NCBI GenBank assembly: GCA_020161695.1
Contig: JAIUOO010000017.1
Span: 1 to 64,000 of the forward strand
Source of the DNA: Pseudomonadota bacterium
GTDB lineage: Bacteria; Pseudomonadota; Alphaproteobacteria; Rhizobiales; Phreatobacteraceae
Length of the DNA: 64,000 nucleotides
Direction: 5' to 3'
Below, piece by piece: positions 34,201 through 41,832 of this stretch; the first letter of the stretch is position 1, and every line of letters starts with the position of its first letter. The notes under the pieces are model-generated. The model made no database searches, was not told the origin of the DNA, and saw only the letters and a program-made list of their open reading frames with translations. The translations under genes were made by a program, and so were the position numbers.

Positions 34201-34574
34201 GCCTGGTCGGGCAATCGGCCTCGGCGTCCCTGACCGTCACCGTCACGGCCGAAGCGCTCGCCGCATTCGCGGGGGGCATCGGCGCTTCCGGATCGGGCAA
34301 GCGCCGGCCGACCACCTTTCCCATCGCCTGGTTGACGCAGCCGGCCGTCGTCGACGCCGTGCGGCAGATGGCGACCGACCGGCCATCCTCGCTGCCGGTC
34401 CACGAATTGCAGACCATCGAGACGCTGGCGGAGGCGCCGCTGGACCGGCCGCTGGTGCTGACCGCGACCGCGACCCGCACGGATGCCGACCGGATCACTC
34501 TTCAGGCGGTTCTGGCCGAGGCCGGTGGCACGTCGCTCGCACGTCTCCACGCCATCCTCAGGCTGGTGCCATGA
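34197..34574 (+). CDS. Small hot-dog-like partner protein, likely dehydratase subunit
   Basis: The product is 125 aa from TTG 34197, which overlaps the ketosynthase stop; there is no ATG in a suitable place. The sequence LTVTVTAEALAAFAGGIGAS, FPIAWLTQPAVVDAVRQMA, VHELQTIETLAEAPLDRPL and LQAVLAEAGGTSLARLHAIL has the strand-helix-strand order of a single hot-dog domain, but no catalytic His/Asp pair is evident. It overlaps the following MaoC gene by four bases, so the two may form a heterodimeric double hot-dog dehydratase. I do not recognise a named family for it. Confidence 0.6.
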   Translation: MSLVGQSASASLTVTVTAEALAAFAGGIGASGSGKRRPTTFPIAWLTQPAVVDAVRQMATDRPSSLPVHELQTIETLAEAPLDRPLVLTATATRTDADRITLQAVLAEAGGTSLARLHAILRLVP

Positions 34575-35047
34575 GCGAAGCGGGAAAACCGACCAGCGGC
34601 GAAGCGGGAAAACCGACCAGCGGCGAAGCGGAGAAGCAGACGACTGGCGAGACGCTGGCCCTCGGCCACGCCTTTCCGGACCATCGCTGCGGCGTGGTCG
34701 GTGCGGCGCGCGTCTCGGCCTATGCAACCTCCTCCGGCGACGACAATCCGATCCATACCGACGAGGCAACGGCGCGAAGCATCGGCCTCGATGGCACGAT
34801 CATCCAGGGCATGCTGCTGATGGCGCTCGCCGACGAGGCGCTGGCCGCATGGCGTCCGGATTCCGTCTGCCGGCGGCTGACGGCCCGCTTCGCGCGGCCG
34901 GCGCCGACCGGCAGCGAGGTCGTGATCGGCGGCCGGGTGGTGAAGACCGAGGCAGTCGCTGGCGCGGAACTCGCCACGCTCAGGATCATGGTCAGGGACG
35001 GCAAGGGCGCCGTCCTCGCCATGGCCGAGGCCGTGATCGAGAACTGA
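34571..35047 (+). CDS. MaoC-like (R)-hydroxyacyl dehydratase
   Basis: The product is 158 aa. The MaoC hydratase motif is clear: VSAYATSSGDDNPIHTDEATAR with the Asp/His pair, then GLDGTIIQGMLLMAL. It should dehydrate a 3-hydroxyacyl-ACP or -CoA. The first 26 residues are low-complexity (S-E-A-G-K-P-T-S-G repeats), encoded by about two and a half copies of a 24-base direct repeat at 34574-34632. This suggests either recent slippage or a start further downstream. It overlaps the preceding hot-dog gene by four bases and is convergent with the SPT gene (16 bases apart). Confidence 0.82.
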   Translation: MSEAGKPTSGEAGKPTSGEAEKQTTGETLALGHAFPDHRCGVVGAARVSAYATSSGDDNPIHTDEATARSIGLDGTIIQGMLLMALADEALAAWRPDSVCRRLTARFARPAPTGSEVVIGGRVVKTEAVAGAELATLRIMVRDGKGAVLAMAEAVIEN

Positions 35048-35063
35048 TCGGGGAAACCGCCGG

Positions 35064-36317
35064 TCAGGCGGTGCGTGCTTCGACCGTCAGATCGCTGAGG
35101 ATGCCGAGGAAGCGCTCGATATCCGCGTCGGTATGGGCGGCCGACACGGAGAAGCGCAGCAGCACCTCGCCGCCCGGGGTCGCCGGCGGCACCAGCAGGT
35201 TGACGTAGATGCCGCGCTCCAGCAGGCCGCGCCAGAAGCCGATGCCCTGCACCAGGCCGCGCATCTTGATGGCGCCGACCGGGCCGGGCTCGGCGCACAG
35301 CGAGTAGCCGAGGCCCTTCACGCCGGCGCAGAACTTCTCGGCCTTGCGCCAGAGGTCGGCACGCAGTTCCGGCTCGCTGCCGATAATGCCGATGGCCGTG
35401 CGCGCCGAGGCGACCACGGCCGGCGGCAGGGAGGCCGTGTAGAGATAGGCGCGCGCCATGAACCGCAGCGCCTTCAGCGCGGGGTGCGAGGTGACGCAAT
35501 AGCCGCCGATGACGCCGACAGCTTTGGAGAAGGTGCCGACGACGGCATCGACCAGATGCTCGGCGCCCTGCAACTCGGTCACGCCGCGGCCGTGCTTGCC
35601 ATAGAGGCCGAGGCCGTGAGCCTCGTCGACCACCACCAGCGCGCCGCGCGCCTTGGCGACTTCGGCGAGATCCTTGACCGCGCCGAGATCGCCCCAGACC
35701 GAATAGAGGCCCTCGAGGACGACAACGATGCGCGAGGCCGGAACCGTCGCCTCGTCCAGCATGCGGCCGAGATCTTCCGGGTCGTTGTGGCGGAACGGCT
35801 TGAAGGTCGCGCCGCTGGCGCGGCAGGCATCGATGATGCTGGCGTGGCAGAAGGCATCGTAGAGGATCAGGTCGCCCTCGGCCGCGAGGCCGCAGATGGC
35901 GCCCATATTGGCCATGAAGCCGGTGGAGAAGATCACGGCGTCCGGGCGGCCGTAGAACTCGGCGATCTCGCGCTCGAGCTGCGCATGGCCGATCTGGTTG
36001 CCGCTGGCGACGCGCGAGGCGGTCGAGCCGGTGCCCCACTGGCGCAGGGCGGTTTCGGCGGAGGCGATGCAGCGGGGGTCGAAGTTCAGGCCGAGATAGG
36101 AGTTCGTGCCGAACATCGTGGTCCGGCGGCCCTCGATCACGGCGCTGACGGGGCTGTCGAACTGGTCGACCTGAACGCGCAGCGGATGGCTGCCCTCGCC
36201 GACGGAGCGATTGATGATGTCGCCCAGCGTCGCCACGCGGCGCAGGATTCCGGAAAGCTGAGCAGTGGCGGCGACGGTGGGCGCTCCGCTGTCGGGATGC
36301 GCGTTACTATCGGACAT
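35064..36317 (-). CDS. Serine palmitoyltransferase (alpha-oxoamine synthase)
   Basis: The product is 417 aa, soluble, PLP-dependent. Key residues are in place: His158 (FCHASIID), Asp231 and His234 (VVDEAHGLG), Lys265 (VGTFSKAVGVIGG), and a C-terminal YLYTASLPPAVVASA plus GIYVNLLVPPATPGG. From memory, the Sphingomonas SPT has its PLP lysine at residue 265, and the YVN-x2-PPATP element is typical of SPT rather than BioF or KBL. It condenses serine with an acyl thioester to 3-ketosphinganine, the first sphingolipid step. It is convergent with the ACP-ketosynthase operon that probably supplies the acyl chain. The 218-base AT-richer upstream region likely holds its promoter. Confidence 0.87.
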   Translation of the reverse strand: MSDSNAHPDSGAPTVAATAQLSGILRRVATLGDIINRSVGEGSHPLRVQVDQFDSPVSAVIEGRRTTMFGTNSYLGLNFDPRCIASAETALRQWGTGSTASRVASGNQIGHAQLEREIAEFYGRPDAVIFSTGFMANMGAICGLAAEGDLILYDAFCHASIIDACRASGATFKPFRHNDPEDLGRMLDEATVPASRIVVVLEGLYSVWGDLGAVKDLAEVAKARGALVVVDEAHGLGLYGKHGRGVTELQGAEHLVDAVVGTFSKAVGVIGGYCVTSHPALKALRFMARAYLYTASLPPAVVASARTAIGIIGSEPELRADLWRKAEKFCAGVKGLGYSLCAEPGPVGAIKMRGLVQGIGFWRGLLERGIYVNLLVPPATPGGEVLLRFSVSAAHTDADIERFLGILSDLTVEARTA

Positions 36318-36535
36318 GAAACAGCTTCGCCTTCGTTCGTCACCGAACCGTCAAATGACGGATTCAGTCGCTATAAGTTGCTTGTCGGGAACGAGCAAGC
36401 CTCGGGCCAATTCGCACACGACCAACACGATCCGCCCGAAAATTCCGGGGCGGCGCCAAAATATTCAACGAGGTCAATGGCCTGTTCCGAATCCCGCCTT
36501 CGGCGACAGCCCTGCCCATCACGTTCCTTAACAGA

Positions 36536-37351
36536 TCATCTCTTAAGACCGAAATAAAGTGACATGCCCCATCGGAAGATCGGGCCGGGCACGAGGTTGC
36601 GCGCCGCCACGAGGACGCGCTGCGGCGCCGGGCCGACCACCCGGCGCGCTCCGGAGCGGCTTCCCTCGACGAGCCCGGCGACGAGCCCGGCGACGGCGCT
36701 GGGCGGCGCGCCGGCCTTCTCGTCCTTCTCGTACATGGCGATGACGCGGGCAAAGTCGGCGGCATAGGGCGAGGCGGGGTCGGTCGCCGCCGTGGCGCGC
36801 ACCCGGTTCTCGACCACCGGCGTCGCGGTATCGCCCGGCGCGACCAGCGTCACGGCGATGCCAAAGCCGGCCACCTCTTGCCGCAGGGCCTCGGTCAGGC
36901 CCTCGACGGCGAACTTCGTCGCCGAATAGATGCCCTGGAACGGCATGCCGATGCGGCCGGCGAGCGAGCCGACATTGACGACGAGGCCGGCACGGCGCTC
37001 GCGCATGCCGGGCAGCACGGCCTTCGCGACGCGCATCGGGCCGAGCACATTGGTCTCGAAGCTGCGGCGCGCCTCGGCGATGGAGGTGTCCTCCACCGCG
37101 CCGGAGACGACGAGGCCGGCATTGTTGACGAGTACGTCGATGCGTCCGGCCTCCGCGAGGACCATGGTCACCGCGGCGAGAACGGAGGCGTCGTCCATGA
37201 CGTCCATGGCGACGAGCCGCCAGGGCGCGGTGTGAGCCTCCGGCCGGCGGCTGGTGCCGTAGACGCTGTGCCCGCGCGCGTGAAGGAGATCGGCGATGGC
37301 CCTGCCGATGCCGGACGAGGCCCCCGTCACCAGGACGACTTTTCCGCTCAT
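36536..37351 (-). CDS. Short-chain dehydrogenase/reductase
   Basis: The product is 271 aa, a classical SDR. The cofactor loop is VTGASSGIGRAIADLL (residues 9-24), NNAG follows near residue 85, and the catalytic Y-x3-K is in YSATKFAVEGL. ATG 37351 is used; an upstream in-frame start adds residues with no SDR similarity. It precedes the SPT gene on the same strand with 218 bases between. It could be a second ketosphinganine reductase or serve lipid modification, but general SDR roles are equally likely. The CerR-like gene at 23.8 kb is the stronger candidate for that step. Confidence 0.85.
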   Translation of the reverse strand: MSGKVVLVTGASSGIGRAIADLLHARGHSVYGTSRRPEAHTAPWRLVAMDVMDDASVLAAVTMVLAEAGRIDVLVNNAGLVVSGAVEDTSIAEARRSFETNVLGPMRVAKAVLPGMRERRAGLVVNVGSLAGRIGMPFQGIYSATKFAVEGLTEALRQEVAGFGIAVTLVAPGDTATPVVENRVRATAATDPASPYAADFARVIAMYEKDEKAGAPPSAVAGLVAGLVEGSRSGARRVVGPAPQRVLVAARNLVPGPIFRWGMSLYFGLKR

Positions 37352-37444
37352 GAAGACCCTCGTCGCGCGATTGGACGGCGGTTGTTTAGCCTGCCCGGAC
37401 GCGCCGCGCATCAGGCGCGACGACGGATTCCCGCCGCGACGCCG

Positions 37445-37927
37445 TCAGGGGCGGACGAGCAGCGCGGCGCCGTAGAGGCCGAGCGCGAAGACGGTGTGGC
37501 CGAGAATGTTCAGCGCCCGGATCTGCATGGCGTTCGGGCGCTTCACCGCCGCGATGCCGGCCCCCATGCCGGGCTGGAGGATGAACCAGCCGCAGCCGAT
37601 GGTGACATAGCCGACGATCAGCGCCGGGATGAAGGTCGGCGCATGCGCCCAGCCGAGCCCCCAGATGGCGAGCAGGGCCGCGGCGAAGATGATGCCGACG
37701 GCGTAGTGGAACACCCAGCCGATGGCGAGTTCGCTCGTGACCGGCGCGGCCTTGCCGATATCCGCGTGGACGAAGGTGCCCTGCGGCAGATGGCCGACCC
37801 AGCGGCCGACCATCGCCCAGTTCGGCGGCGCGATGCCGAAGGCGCGCTGGAGAAACAGCGCCCAGATGTCGAGGAGCGCGGTCGCGGCAACGCCCAGCAC
37901 CACCGACCGCCACAGAAATTCGCCCAT
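37445..37927 (-). CDS. DUF2938-like membrane protein
   Basis: The product is 160 aa with four membrane helices and the family segments FGIAPPNWAMVGRWVGHLPQG and VTSELAIGWVFHYAVGI. ATG 37927 is preceded by GGGAGGGG. No biochemical role is known for this family and the neighbours give no clue. Confidence 0.75.
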   Translation of the reverse strand: MGEFLWRSVVLGVAATALLDIWALFLQRAFGIAPPNWAMVGRWVGHLPQGTFVHADIGKAAPVTSELAIGWVFHYAVGIIFAAALLAIWGLGWAHAPTFIPALIVGYVTIGCGWFILQPGMGAGIAAVKRPNAMQIRALNILGHTVFALGLYGAALLVRP

Positions 37928-38036
37928 GCGCCCCTCCCCGGCCGCCATTCGCGGACCGCTTCGGGCGGCAGTCTGGACGATCGGATCGGCCGCGGAAAGG
38001 CGCGCGGCGCGTGCGAATGGCTGGATTGCGGGGCGA

Positions 38037-38426
38037 TCAGCAGGCGATCCTGTCGCGCCCGAGGAGCCGCAGCGCCGCATTCCGCCCGCCGCGCAGCAGC
38101 GGATAGAGCAGGCGCGACAGGCGCCGATGACGAAACACCGCCGCGTTGAGCCTGTTGAAGGCGTCGCTGCGGGTCGACAGCAGGGCGAGACGGTTCAGCA
38201 CATCGCCGCCGAACCAGATGTGGCCAGCGAGGCGCAGGATCATGCCCTCGTTGATGTCCCTGCCCTCGGCCGCATGTTGCCGGACGAGGTCGGGGCGCGT
38301 GCGGGCATCGATCAGCGCGACCGGGCCTGCCGCCTCGGTGAGGCGCGCATGGGCGACATAGCGCGTGCAGAAGGGACACTCGCCGTCATAGAGCAGGTAA
38401 TTGCCGGGCGGAACGTCATCGGCCAT
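38037..38426 (-). CDS. DUF393 (DCC family) thiol-disulfide-type protein
   Basis: The product is 129 aa. The family-defining YLLYDGECPFCTRYV lies at residues 10-24, with the C-x2-C pair typical of a thioredoxin-like redox site. It continues with LVRQHAAEGRDINEGMILR and WFGGDVLNRLALLS. Members are small predicted thiol-disulfide oxidoreductases of unknown target. It stands alone between the DUF2938 gene and the ferredoxin oxidoreductase operon. Confidence 0.82.
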   Translation of the reverse strand: MADDVPPGNYLLYDGECPFCTRYVAHARLTEAAGPVALIDARTRPDLVRQHAAEGRDINEGMILRLAGHIWFGGDVLNRLALLSTRSDAFNRLNAAVFRHRRLSRLLYPLLRGGRNAALRLLGRDRIAC

Positions 38427-38476
38427 GGCCGATGGATAGCACGGGCAGCCATGCCACCCACTCCGTCTGAAACACC

Positions 38477-38944
38477 CTAGGCCAGATGGCGCTTCATCTC
38501 CGGCCGCGCCTTCAGTTCAGCGCCCTGCCGCCCGACGATCTTGGCGATGCGCTCCGGCACGAAGCCGAGATCGACGAAGGCCGGCGCGGTGTTCGCGACC
38601 TCGTGGTACTCGGCGATCAGCCCGCCCTTCAGGCGCATGATGGCGACGCCCTCGAACATGGCGCGGCCGCCCTTCGCCTCCGGCAGTTTCGACCGGTAGG
38701 AGAAGGTGTAGCGGACATAGAGGATGCGGCCGTCGGTGACCGGCTCGTGCATGTCCCAGCGGAAATCCTCGGCGGTCCGGTAGAACCAGTCGTCAATCAG
38801 CTCGGCGATCCGGGCGCGGCCCTCGAAAGCGCCGTAGAAGATGTCGTGATAGACGCCGTCCTCGGCGAACAGGCTCGCCAGCGTCTTGCCGTCGCGGCGC
38901 GCCACCGCGTCGCAGAAGGTCTTGAGGACCGCCGATACGTCCAT
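38477..38944 (-). CDS. SnoaL/NTF2-like protein, last gene of the 2-oxoacid oxidoreductase operon
   Basis: The product is 155 aa. An NTF2 fold is suggested by VLKTFCDAVARRDGKTLASLF, EDGVYHDIFYGAFEG and MRLKGGLIAEYHEVANTAPAF. Its ATG at 38944 directly abuts the stop codon of the beta-subunit gene, so it is the fourth gene of that operon. The reaction is unknown. The linkage suggests that the oxidoreductase acts in a catabolic context rather than only in the TCA cycle. Confidence 0.75.
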   Translation of the reverse strand: MDVSAVLKTFCDAVARRDGKTLASLFAEDGVYHDIFYGAFEGRARIAELIDDWFYRTAEDFRWDMHEPVTDGRILYVRYTFSYRSKLPEAKGGRAMFEGVAIMRLKGGLIAEYHEVANTAPAFVDLGFVPERIAKIVGRQGAELKARPEMKRHLA

Positions 38945-40000
38945 TCAGCGCAGGCCCGCATTGATCTTCGCCAGCGCCGCCGAGCCCGGCACGATGTCCC
39001 GGTCGGCGAGCGCGTTGAGCGGCTTCTTCGCCGTGCCGAGCCGCGCATGCATGTCGCTCGGCTCGTCGTCGATGAAGATCAGGCCGGTCGCGATCTCGCC
39101 GCTCCGGCCGAGCCGGTAGATGTGATCCATGGCCGCGCCGCGATCATGGACGTCGTAGTCGGCGGAGAGCTTGCGCAGGCGGATGGTCGAGCCATCGTGC
39201 AGGCGCACGTCCTGCGCGGCGCCTTCCGGGTAGTCGACGCCGATGGGCGCCTGCGAGGTGATGAAGTCGAGCGTGTTCAGCTCGGCATTGTGGGCGCGCA
39301 CATAGTCGAAGCTCTTGGTCGAGCCCTGGTGGTTGTTGAAGGCGATGCAGGGCGAGATGACGTCGATGAAGGCCGCGCCCTGATGTTCGAGGCCGGCCTT
39401 GATCAGCGGCACAAGCTGGTCCTTGTCGCCCGAGAACGAGCGGGCGACGAAGGTCGCGCCGAGCTGCATCGCGATGGACACGAGGTCGATGGGCGAATCC
39501 GGGTTGTCGATGCCCTTCTTGCTCTTGGAGCCCTTGTCGGAGGTCGCCGAAAACTGGCCCTTGGTCAGGCCGTAAACGCCATTGTTCTCGACGATGTAGA
39601 GCATGTTCACCGCGCGCCGGATGGCATGGGCGAACTGGCCGAAGCCGATGGAGGCGCTGTCGCCGTCGCCGGACACGCCGAGATAGATCAGCTCGCGGTT
39701 GGCGAGGTTCGCACCGGTCAGCACCGAGGGCATGCGGCCATGGACCGAGTTGAAGCCGTGGCTCTGGCCGAGGAAATAGGTCGGCGTCTTGGACGAGCAG
39801 CCGATGCCGGACAGCTTGGCGATGCGGTGCGGCGGCAGCGACAGCTCGAAACAGGCCCGCATGATGGCGGACGAGATCGAGTCGTGGCCGCAGCCGGCGC
39901 AGAGCGTCGAGATCGAGCCCTCGTAGTCGCGGTGCGAGAAGCCGAGCTCGTTGATCTCGATGTCGGGGTGGCGGAACTTCGGCTTGGCAAGATAGGTCAC
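38945..40000 (-). CDS. korB: 2-Oxoacid:ferredoxin oxidoreductase beta subunit (KorB-like)
   Basis: The product is 351 aa. It binds ThDP and one 4Fe-4S cluster. LCAGCGHDSISSAIMRA supplies two of the cluster cysteines and GIGCSSKTPTYF a third. The ThDP motif runs from VSGDGDSASIG to VENNGVYGLTKGQ. These features match 2-oxoglutarate:ferredoxin oxidoreductase beta chains. GTG 40000 overlaps the stop of the alpha-subunit gene (GTGA). Together with the alpha subunit it oxidatively decarboxylates a 2-oxoacid, passing electrons to the Fe-S partner encoded upstream. 2-Oxoglutarate is the likely substrate, but branched or aryl 2-oxoacids are possible. Confidence 0.87.
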   Translation of the reverse strand: MTYLAKPKFRHPDIEINELGFSHRDYEGSISTLCAGCGHDSISSAIMRACFELSLPPHRIAKLSGIGCSSKTPTYFLGQSHGFNSVHGRMPSVLTGANLANRELIYLGVSGDGDSASIGFGQFAHAIRRAVNMLYIVENNGVYGLTKGQFSATSDKGSKSKKGIDNPDSPIDLVSIAMQLGATFVARSFSGDKDQLVPLIKAGLEHQGAAFIDVISPCIAFNNHQGSTKSFDYVRAHNAELNTLDFITSQAPIGVDYPEGAAQDVRLHDGSTIRLRKLSADYDVHDRGAAMDHIYRLGRSGEIATGLIFIDDEPSDMHARLGTAKKPLNALADRDIVPGSAALAKINAGLR

Positions 40001-41832
40001 GAGAGAACCTCGCGCTGCTGGGGCGGACGGATGCTGGTCGCCTTCTCGGCGATGGCCTTGGCGATGAAGCGGGCGGTGATCGGCGTGCCGTCGAAATGCA
40101 GCACCGGCACCAGCTGGGCCGGGTCGATGCCGCATTCGACCATGAGCAGCGTCCGCATCTGCGCGTCGCGGTTCTGCTCGACGACGAAGACGAGGTCGTG
40201 GCCGGCGATGAAGTCGGTCACTTCCGGGCCGAAGGGGAAGCCGCGGACGCGCAGCGCGTCGACATGGACACCGCGCGCCGAGAGAATCTGCAGCGCCTCG
40301 TCCATGGACGGTCCGGTCGAGCCGTAGTGGATGACGCCGAGCCGCGTCGGCTTGGCGGCCCTGGCGAGGATCGCCGGCGGCACGAGCGTCTTCGCCGTGT
40401 CGAACTTGCGCAGCAGCCGCTCCATGTTGTCGACGTAAGGCGCGCCCTCCTCGGTGTAGCGGGCATAGCGGTCGCGCGTGGAGCCGCGCGTGAAGAAGGA
40501 GCCGCGCGTCGGGTGGGTGCCGGGATAAGTGCGGAACGGGATGCCGTCGCCGTCGACATCGAGGTAGCGGCCGAAATCGCGGCCGGATTCCAGTTCCTCG
40601 TAGGTCATCACCTTGCCGCGGTCGAGCGCGCGGGCATCGTCCCATTGGAAGGGCGGGCAGAGGTGCTGGTTCATGCCGATGTCGAGATCGAGCATGACGA
40701 AGATCGGCGTCTGCAACCGGTCGGCGAGGTCGAAGGACAGCGCGCCGAACTCGAAGGCCTCGCCGGGATCGCGCGGGAACAGCAGGACGTGCTTGGTGTC
40801 GCCGTGCGCTGCATAGGCTGCGATCAGCAGGTCCGATTGCTGCGTGCGCGTCGGCATGCCCGTGGAAGGCCCGCCGCGCTGGACGTCGAAGAGCACCGCC
40901 GGGATCTCCGCGAAATAGGCGAGACCAAGAAACTCCTGCATCAGCGAGATGCCGGGGCCGGACGTGGCCGTGAAGGCGCGGGCGCCGTTCCAGGCGGCGC
41001 CGACCACCATGCCGATGGAGGCGAGTTCGTCCTCGGCCTGCACGATGGCGTAGCGCTTCTCGGCCGTTTCGGGATCGACGCGCAGGCGCTTGCAGTAGGT
41101 CTCGAAGGCCTCGGCGAGCGAGGTCGACGGCGTGATCGGATACCAGGCGCAGACGGTGGCCCCGCCATAGACCGCGCCGAGCCCGGCCGCCGCATTGCCC
41201 TCGACGAAGATGCGGTCGCCGATCTTGTCGGCGCGCCTGACGCGCAGCCCGATCGGGCAGGCGAAATGGTCGCGGGCATAGTCGTAGCCGATATGCAGCG
41301 CCTTGAGGTTCGGCGCGATCAGCTTGTCCTTGCCCTTGAACTGCTCGCCGATCAGCTTCTCGACCTCCTCGATGGCGATGTCGAGCAGGGCGGCGAGCGC
41401 GCCCACATAGATGATGTTCTTGAACAATTGCCGCTGGCGCGGATCGGTGTAGGTGCGGTTGACGATGTCGGTCAGCGGCATGCCGAGCACGACGATGTCG
41501 TCCCGGAACTTCGACGGCGGGATCGGCCGCGAGGAATCGTAGAACAGATAGCCGCCGGGATCGATGGAGGCGATGTCCTTGTCCCAGGTCTGCGGGTTCA
41601 TCGCGACCATCATGTCGAGGCCGCCGCGCGCGCCGAGATGGCCGGCCTCGGTGACGCGCACCTCGTACCAGGTCGGCAATCCCTGGATGTTCGAGGGGAA
41701 GATGTTGCGCGGCGCGATGGGCACGCCCATCCGCATCACCGAGCGGGCGAACAGGAGGTTGGCGCTGGCGGAACCCGATCCGTTCACATTGGCGAAGCGG
41801 ATCACGAAATCATTCACGCTCTCGATCGGCAT
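39997..41832 (-). CDS. korA: 2-Oxoacid:ferredoxin oxidoreductase alpha subunit with fused gamma domain (KorA-like)
   Basis: The product is 611 aa. The first 190 residues form the gamma domain (VNDFVIRFANVNGSGSASAN, GMPLTDIVNRTYTDPRQRQ). The rest is the alpha domain, with GGATVCAWYPITPSTSLAEAF, GAWNGARAFTATSGPGISLM and VFDVQRGGPSTGMPTRTQQ. Gamma-alpha fusion is the common two-subunit KorAB form. The start at 41832 lies inside the 3' end of the upstream GltD-like gene by 19 bases, so translation is coupled. There is no delta ferredoxin subunit; that role is probably filled by the two C-terminal clusters of the upstream protein. Confidence 0.87.
   Translation of the reverse strand: MPIESVNDFVIRFANVNGSGSASANLLFARSVMRMGVPIAPRNIFPSNIQGLPTWYEVRVTEAGHLGARGGLDMMVAMNPQTWDKDIASIDPGGYLFYDSSRPIPPSKFRDDIVVLGMPLTDIVNRTYTDPRQRQLFKNIIYVGALAALLDIAIEEVEKLIGEQFKGKDKLIAPNLKALHIGYDYARDHFACPIGLRVRRADKIGDRIFVEGNAAAGLGAVYGGATVCAWYPITPSTSLAEAFETYCKRLRVDPETAEKRYAIVQAEDELASIGMVVGAAWNGARAFTATSGPGISLMQEFLGLAYFAEIPAVLFDVQRGGPSTGMPTRTQQSDLLIAAYAAHGDTKHVLLFPRDPGEAFEFGALSFDLADRLQTPIFVMLDLDIGMNQHLCPPFQWDDARALDRGKVMTYEELESGRDFGRYLDVDGDGIPFRTYPGTHPTRGSFFTRGSTRDRYARYTEEGAPYVDNMERLLRKFDTAKTLVPPAILARAAKPTRLGVIHYGSTGPSMDEALQILSARGVHVDALRVRGFPFGPEVTDFIAGHDLVFVVEQNRDAQMRTLLMVECGIDPAQLVPVLHFDGTPITARFIAKAIAEKATSIRPPQQREVLS

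Noticed and set aside
35064..36317. SPT gene considered as BioF or 2-amino-3-ketobutyrate ligase
   Set aside because: The YVN-x2-PPATP and TASLPP segments and residue spacing fit SPT better, and no biotin or threonine catabolic genes are adjacent.
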